A stretch of 14,658 bases of DNA, from positions 1-14,658 of the forward strand of contig SGPL01000712.1 of assembly GCA_004802705.1 (NCBI GenBank). Reading direction: 5' to 3'. The position numbers were made by a program, and so were the translations under genes. Shown here piece after piece: positions 9,401-14,658 of this stretch. Below the pieces are notes generated by a model. The model made no database searches. It had not been told where the DNA came from and worked only from the letters and a program-made list of their open reading frames with translations. Numbering within the stretch: the stretch's first letter is position 1; each line of letters begins with the position of its first letter. The DNA comes from Bondarzewia mesenterica. Lineage: Eukaryota; Basidiomycota; Agaricomycetes; Russulales; Bondarzewiaceae.

Positions 9401-11737
9401 GAGCGCCGACATCTCGACGCGCAAGATGCGCTCGCTCTTCGTAGGCAGCGACGTGAGGACGTCGCGCTTCAATCGCCTGAGCATGAGCGACTCGAGCTGC
9501 TTGTGCAGCTCCTTGATTTTCGTCTCATGGTCCGCGTCGTTCAGGTCGAATTCGTTGGTAAGCAAAACTGCCCAAGACAACGATGAGGACATGGCAGGGG
9601 TAAAATTGAAGGAAAAACTCACATTTTTCAGGCATCAGGAAGTGCATCAACGAAAGGAGCTCTGCAATGGCGAGATGTCAGCATCAGCAAACGAAGCGGG
9701 CGAGAAGAATCTCGGAACGCACCTTTTACGTTGTTCTGAAGAGGCGTGCCGGTGATGAGCAGTTTTGATGCTGCCGAGAACGACCTCAACGCTTCGTACA
9801 GCTGGCTCTCCGAATTCTTAAGACGGTGAGCCTGCACGACAAAGTCCGGTTAAATTGACGATGGCTGCGGAGAGTTTGGAGACGACGTACCTCGTCGACG
9901 GCCAACACTTGCCACTTGATATCGCCGAGCTCCTTCGAATCTCTCAACGTCAGTTCATACGTCGTCAAGAGGACGTTCAACTTCAACTTCTTGTTCGTTG
10001 GCCCAAACTCGTAGCTTCTGATGACTTCGCGAGCAGCGGCAGTGCCGATGTAGGTAATAACGTTGAGCTCGGGCGCCCATGTCGCGAACTGCGACTGCCA
10101 GGCAGTAATAGTAGACAACGGTACGATCACTAGGAACGGGCCGTACTGGTGCATCTGGTGGAACAGATACGAAAGGAAGGCTACCGTTTGCACCGTCTAA
10201 AGCCGACAGTCAGCCGACCAACCCAGGGTGTAAGAGCGTATCACTGACCTTGCCGAGACCCATCTCATCTGCGAGGATGCCGTTCTCGCCCTTGGTCCAC
10301 AAATAGGCCAACCAGTTCAAGCCAGTGAGCTGGAAGTCCTTCAGTTGGCCACCAGTCACAACGATGTACGGCGGATCCTCAGTGATCTTCTCGAACGCAG
10401 GTCGTTGATGCTTCGAATAGACCGCGCTCTTGTAAGGGAACTTGGCCTCTGCCTCTCGCGACCGATAGGCCTCGAGTTCGTTCTTCGCGATAGACCGAAT
10501 TTCATCTTGTGCTTCCCACGTGCAGTGCTCATAGTTCAGCCCGGTCCACTTGCAGAAGTACTCGACCTGTCCGTCGATCGTGTCACGCTGGGCAACAATA
10601 CGCTCGACGGTCTTGTAAGTCTCCAGCTCCTCCTTTTCGCGCTCCTTGTCGAGAAGCAAGGTTTCTCGCTCTTCAGAGGTGAGACCGGGCGCGGTAAGAC
10701 GCGCGTGGTACAGTCGGTAGGCCTTGATGTAGTTATCCACGCGCTTCAATCCCTTGAAACGCTTGAGGAATTCGTACGTCTCGTCCGTGTTGTGGAGATG
10801 AGAGAAGTTCTTCCATTTGATGTGAAAACGCTGTCGAACGCTATGTTGAGCTGGCGAGAGACAAGGGTGAAAAATATGAACGTACAATATTGTCATACCA
10901 CAGGTCCTCAGGATCGTCCAAGCGGTTCTCGTCTCGCGAGTGACTGAGGACGGTCTCTATCTCGTCTTCTTCCTTCAGTTGGGCGGTGGTATCGATGTAG
11001 TAGCCGGGATCCGGTTCATCGTACTGCGCGAAATCCTCGATGTCGTCGGCGTAGTTGGGGACCTTGACGCCTCGTGAAGAGGTTCGAAGTTCATCTCCCG
11101 ACACACGCGGTTTTTTTCTTTTTTTTTCGAGCGCGCGCCATATTCTGAATCAGAGTCTGACGAGGGCTGTCTCGACACGACTACAGAAACAAGATTATCA
11201 GGGCCACAAAGGATCGAAATGTCGGCGATGCAGCACGTACCCTTCGGCTTAGTTGGTACCTTCTTTTTCTTCACAGCCTTCTTCTTACTACTCTGATACT
11301 CCTCGTCCGCGTAGGAGGCGTCGTCGTCGTCGTCATCGTCATCAGGAGTTTCCTCATAGCCCTTGCGGGAGCGGTTGAGTGAAGAAAGAGCTAAAGAGAC
11401 GAAAACGGAAACATACAGAGTCTTCATCTCGAATGACCTAAATGAGATTATGTGTAGATTAGAATATGAAAATGCCACTACTGCTTGATATTAAACCACC
11501 AACCGGACGCCTGGATGTATTGGAGGAAGATGGGGCGGGGACGTAGCTGACGAGGGCGGGCTCTTGGTCGTCGACGTAATCACCATCGGCGTCGGCGTCA
11601 GGATCCTCCCTGGGGACATCGGAGTCGGAGTCGATCTGCATGTTGTCGTCGGAATCGTCACCGTTGTTGTTATAGCTCGGGACGAGTGAAGCAGGTGAGT
11701 GTGCAGAAGGATTGTCTAGTTGATTTAGAGCGAGCAT
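6433..11737 (-). CDS. CHD1: Chromodomain-helicase CHD1 chromatin remodeler
   Basis: CHD1 is a nuclear ATP-dependent remodeler that binds methylated H3K4 in many species and spaces nucleosomes over transcribed genes. Exons: 11737-11504, 11437-11417, 11361-11241, 11180-10886, 10830-10249, 10196-9891, 9831-9723, 9661-9623, 9567-9368, 9312-9252, 9199-8808, 8743-8587, 8525-8399, 8339-7856, 7796-7030, 6966-6909, 6845-6688 and 6625-6433, about 1434 residues. Domain order: acidic N-terminus; two chromodomains (about 218-335; [15 protein letters not shown] in the second); SNF2 ATPase with [14 protein letters not shown] and ITGTPLQNN; helicase C with [18 protein letters not shown] and [17 protein letters not shown] (about 1015-1190; [20 protein letters not shown]); and the C-terminal helical CHCT/DUF4208 domain ending near [20 protein letters not shown]. 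All junctions are in phase except inside exon 4, where the A9-G-A7 run (11111-11127) lacks one base. The start MLALNQLDN is preferred; an in-frame ATG at 11872 is the alternative. Confidence 0.94.
9313..9367 (-). other. GC-AG intron within CHD1
   Basis: Exon 9 ends ILTK and exon 10 begins NFQGLI, the expected continuation. The only phase-correct junction uses donor AAG|GCGAGT at 9368/9367 and acceptor ATAG at 9313. All the other CHD1 introns begin with GT. Confidence 0.8.
11417..11437 (-). other. 21-nt microexon of CHD1 (inferred)
   Basis: Between introns 11438-11503 and 11362-11416 there are 21 bases coding VIRDEDS, phase 0 on both sides. The downstream donor is GTATGT and the upstream intron has a CTAAT branch-like site and a TTTAG acceptor. 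The upstream donor, GTTGGT, is weak, but it is the choice I found that keeps the frame from NTSRRP into GYEETPDD without a stop. Confidence 0.5.
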
Positions 11738-12858
11738 GGCAAGGGAGGGGAGGTGGGATTGGACGGGGGAGGGACGTTGATGATGGGAGAGGAGGAAGAA
11801 AAGGGGACGATGGGCGTTGCTCTCGTCACGTCGGCAGATGTGGAGGCCAGACTGATTCACACGCGTGGCCATTGCTACGGGCAACGCCGGGCAAGGCTCG
11901 TTCGTCACTGCTCGTGACGAACTCCGATATAATCGTTGTTCTCGACAAATTTGCTCATTGGGGCTGTTTCGCGGCCCATTCACCTTGTTTTCGTGCTTCC
12001 AATTGTGCGTGGCCGTCCATTGTGCTCAGGAACAGTGTGCGCTTGCTGTCGTACACGCCGTGGAGGGCATCATCAGCCATGACTCGGCGCTTGGACCACG
12101 ATGACCAACGCCCCCGTTATCTGTAATCCCACTCGGCTCGCCGGTCGAATTCGGTCGCGGCCGTCCGACGGCGACCAAGTGCAATGTCGCCACAGACATT
12201 CCCATTCCCGGCCTCCTTTTGTCCGTCGTCCTCATCGTCTCCCTCGCCTTTTTATTGTCACACGTCACACAGGCCCTTCCATCAGTAGAGTCTTTCTCGC
12301 CGCAGTCCACACTCGCCGGCAACGCCTTACCCGCACCCCTATCGCTCGCTTCTCGACATTCGCCTTGGCCCTTCGCGACCACCTCCTGTCATCCACCTTC
12401 TCGGCATTGTCAATGATGTCTGTCATCCACGCACCTGTGGCGTTCGGCCCTTCCGATTTATTTTCTCGAAGCGGTGCCCTGCGTTGCTGTATTCTCCGCG
12501 CTAGGGAGCATATGTACGATTATACAAATACACGGACATGGGATACGATTTACATGTCTTACACGCTGTGGGAGTGAGATGTGAGCGAGTGAGAGCCAGG
12601 ACGGTTTGGACCCTAAATCAGGCACAAAAGTACACAAATACAGCCAATTTGGTCTCAATTTGCACCATTTTTGGTTATCCATATACCCTCGTTCGAAGTC
12701 CCGACCTCGAGCACGTCAGGTAAGTCTAGCACGGTACTCAACGTTAGACATCGGCGAACGCGATGTCCTAATAATCTCCCAAGTTTGCACGCCTTCACAC
12801 TTGTGGGATCTTCCCGACTCAAGTTCGCAAGGTGCCCAAGGGCGTTCTCCGACGTGCT
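11738..12858. promoter_or_regulatory. Divergent CHD1-TFB4 promoter region
   Basis: The two start codons face away from each other across 1121 bases. Just upstream of the CHD1 start (about 11741-11815) the minus strand is strongly pyrimidine-rich, which is common in fungal leaders. A CCAAT motif at 12644-12648 lies about 210 bases before the TFB4 start, and a probable leader intron follows it. Several frames stay open through 12026-12577, including one on the plus strand with a hydrophobic run near 12210-12260, but none has an ATG in a sensible place or recognisable motifs. I see no gene here. Confidence 0.6.
12720..12783 (+). other. Probable 5'UTR intron of TFB4
   Basis: A strong donor CAG|GTAAGT begins at 12720. 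A branch-like CTAAT lies near 12768, about 15 bases before the acceptor CCCAAG ending at 12783. The 64-base length matches the coding introns. The joined upstream exon has no in-frame ATG that I can see, so it should be leader sequence. Confidence 0.5.
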
Positions 12859-14247
12859 ATGGACAAAGCCTCGCACCTATCTCTCATCCTGGACCTCTCG
12901 CCCTCGCAGTGGCATCTCTCCGCAGAATCCTCCAATGCATACCCACTCTCCTTCAAAACCTTCCTCTCCCACGTCCTCACCTTTGTCAACTCGCACGTCG
13001 CCTCGAAGCATGAAAACACGCTCGCCGTCTTCGGCGCGCTCCCCAGAAAGAGGTGTGTCACAGTCATTCTGTGCGAGAGGTGCTGAAAAGCGATCCCGCG
13101 AAAAGCGTGCTGCTCTATTCGACAGAGACGGTCGCGGAAGACGATTTAGCAACGAGTGTGGCGGACTCCAATTCGTATAGACCGTTCAGGCTGGTCGACT
13201 CTACGATTGCGGAAGCTATAAACAAAGAGCTGGACATGTTGGACGACCTGGAGGCAGAAGGTCCCGTGCATTTGTTCTCAGCATCTATTTATTTGCTGAA
13301 AGAACCGGCTTGCAGCTCCGATCGCGTTGGTCGGAGCACTCACAAAGGCACTGTGCTGTTAGTTTGTGCATCTCTTTTGCTCGCCGCGTCTCATATCAGA
13401 GCCAGACATAAACCGCATCACCCATCCTCCCTCCGGTGGTGCCCCAGAAGACCCCGCAGCACTCGTCTCCCCACGCATACTCATCCTATCCGTCTCCCCT
13501 GATCTCTCTACATCGTATATCCCCGTCATGAACTCCATTTTTTCCGCACAGAAACTCGTACGTCCCACACATCGTCAAAAAGAAAAAGCACTCACGTTCG
13601 TGAGATCGTGCTCTAGAAAATCGCGATAGACGTATGCAAAGTATATGGGACCGACACTGTCTTCCTACAACAGGCGGCCCATCTCACGGGCGGCTCGTAT
13701 ATCTACCTCGAACGCCGCGACGCATTTCTGCAATACCTGATCGTGCGTCCGCTCGTCTATCTCTGCGCGATCACGTACCTCAGCTGATTGACTGACCCCA
13801 CGCAGATGTCGTTCCTCCCACCGCCTTCGATCCGCGATGTCCTTGCCGTGCCGAAACAAGACAAGGTCGACTTCCGCGCCGCCTGTTTCTGCCATAAAAA
13901 CATCATCGACATCGGCTTTGTCTGCTCCGTCTGCCTCTCCAGTACGTCTCTCCGAATCACGTTTCATCTTTATTCTCCCCACTCATCGTCTGCCATCATC
14001 ACAGTTTTCTGTGCTCCCGTCCCGGTATGCACAACCTGCCGGTACGTCCTTCACTACCGTTCATCTAAATTCACCGCCTGACCCCCTTGGCAGGACAAAA
14101 TTCCCCATCAAGACCCTCCAGCGCCTGAATGCCTCCCGTCCCGCACCGCCAACGCCGAGCAACGGCTCGGCATCGGCGAACGGGACGCCCAGGCCAACTC
14201 CACCCGCTGGCCGACAAAACACGCCGTTGTCGGCGAGTCTGCGGTGA
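12859..14247 (+). CDS. TFB4: TFIIH core subunit Tfb4/p34
   Basis: Tfb4 is the p34 subunit of the TFIIH core, used in RNA polymerase II promoter opening and nucleotide excision repair; it pairs with Ssl1/p44. Exons are 12859-13052, 13106-13260, 13316-13357, 13406-13557, 13617-13742, 13806-13941, 14005-14041 and 14094-14247. All are in phase, giving 331 residues (yeast about 338, human about 308). The start [13 protein letters not shown] begins the von Willebrand A-like fold; family blocks are [59 protein letters not shown] and [11 protein letters not shown]-terminal zinc-binding region has cysteines at about 250, 252, 263, 266, 271, 277 and 280 (ACFCH, VCSVCLSIFC, VCTTC). A fungal-type Pro/Ser-rich tail of about 45 residues follows. 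The intron 2 donor, GTCCCG, is weak. No frame break is needed. A GTG 27 bases upstream is in frame but the ATG fits the family. Confidence 0.93.
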
Positions 14248-14658
14248 TCTCGCATTTGGGGGCCGGGCGGTGGTCGAGTAGGAGTTTTTGGAGTTTTTGT
14301 TTGAAGGGTCCGCCTTGCGATTCGGATAAGCATTGGGTATTGCAGGGGTGGAGTTTATGATTTGTATCAATATCATTGTTGTATTATGTTTTGAGTTTTG
14401 GGAGTACGGTTGAGTGTTGTCAGTGAGGAATGTGTGTACCCCTCAATTGGCATTACATGTTTCAACAACGGAACGCCAGTGCTGTATGGTGCGGGACACT
14501 TAGTCACCGCCTAATTTAGACAGCGGCGAATTTTTGTCTGGGCCAAAAAAAACAAAAGTTGGTTTCTCGATAAATGGAGATCACAACAATGACAGATTGC
14601 TGTATGGGTGTGCCCAAACAGTGCTCTTCTGTTACACAGACACTTACCACTCAGGGTT
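14248..14658. other. 3' flank of TFB4 and window edge
   Basis: The first 150 bases after the TFB4 stop are T- and G-rich, as expected of a 3'UTR. From about 14480 on there is no open frame of note on either strand. At the right edge the minus strand has a GTAAGT (14647-14642) and a CATACAG (14606-14600) that would bound a 48-base intron of a gene entering from outside the window. That is only suggestive. Confidence 0.45.

Noticed and set aside
9568..9622. Suspected phase mismatch in CHD1 between MPEK and LLTNEF
   Set aside because: Recounting the four-T run after the acceptor gives a phase-correct join through a shared Phe codon.
12026..12382. Minus-strand 118-codon frame in the CHD1-TFB4 gap
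   Set aside because: No recognisable motif; it appears to be the antisense of the same C-rich DNA.
12100..12420. Open plus-strand frame with a hydrophobic run (LLLSVVLIVSLAFLL)
   Set aside because: No ATG after the upstream stop in that frame, no splice structure giving one, and a C-rich composition that easily yields Leu/Ser/Pro runs.

Overview
The window looks like nuclear DNA of a filamentous basidiomycete (Agaricomycetes; the protein texture would fit a polypore, but that is an impression, not a search result). Genes are interrupted by many short introns of about 48-70 nt with GTRNGT-type donors, CTRAY-like branch sites and YAG acceptors, and the proteins are fungal housekeeping proteins. 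I rebuilt each gene by joining exons in phase.

Layout: (1) 1-1659, plus strand, the 3' part of a monocarboxylate-type MFS transporter with one clear and one probable reading-frame break. (2) 1660-2362, intergenic between convergent 3' ends, with a TATA/AATAAA-bearing stretch bounded by TG..CA ends that may be an old solo LTR. (3) 2363-3566, minus, an unnamed three-exon membrane-anchored protein with a DUF1771-like helical segment. (4) 3936-5905, minus, SLU7, a second-step pre-mRNA splicing factor with a CCHC zinc knuckle, six exons and one apparent 1-nt frame error. (5) 6433-11737, minus, CHD1, a chromodomain SNF2 remodeler in 18 exons, with one homopolymer frame error, a GC-AG intron and a 21-nt microexon. 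(6) 11738-12858, a 1.1 kb divergent promoter region. (7) 12859-14247, plus, TFB4 (p34 subunit of TFIIH), eight intact exons with a probable 5'UTR intron. (8) 14248-14658, 3' flank of TFB4.

Three neighbours (SLU7, CHD1, TFB4) act in chromatin, transcription and splicing. In a eukaryote this proximity is not evidence of an operon; CHD1 and TFB4 share a divergent intergenic region and could share regulatory DNA.

I found no new multi-gene system, CRISPR array, RNA gene or intact mobile element. The points most worth checking are the recurrent single-base frame breaks in otherwise conserved genes (assembly error or real decay), the GC-AG intron, microexon and motif-splitting introns of CHD1, the membrane-anchored DUF1771-like protein, and the candidate solo LTR.
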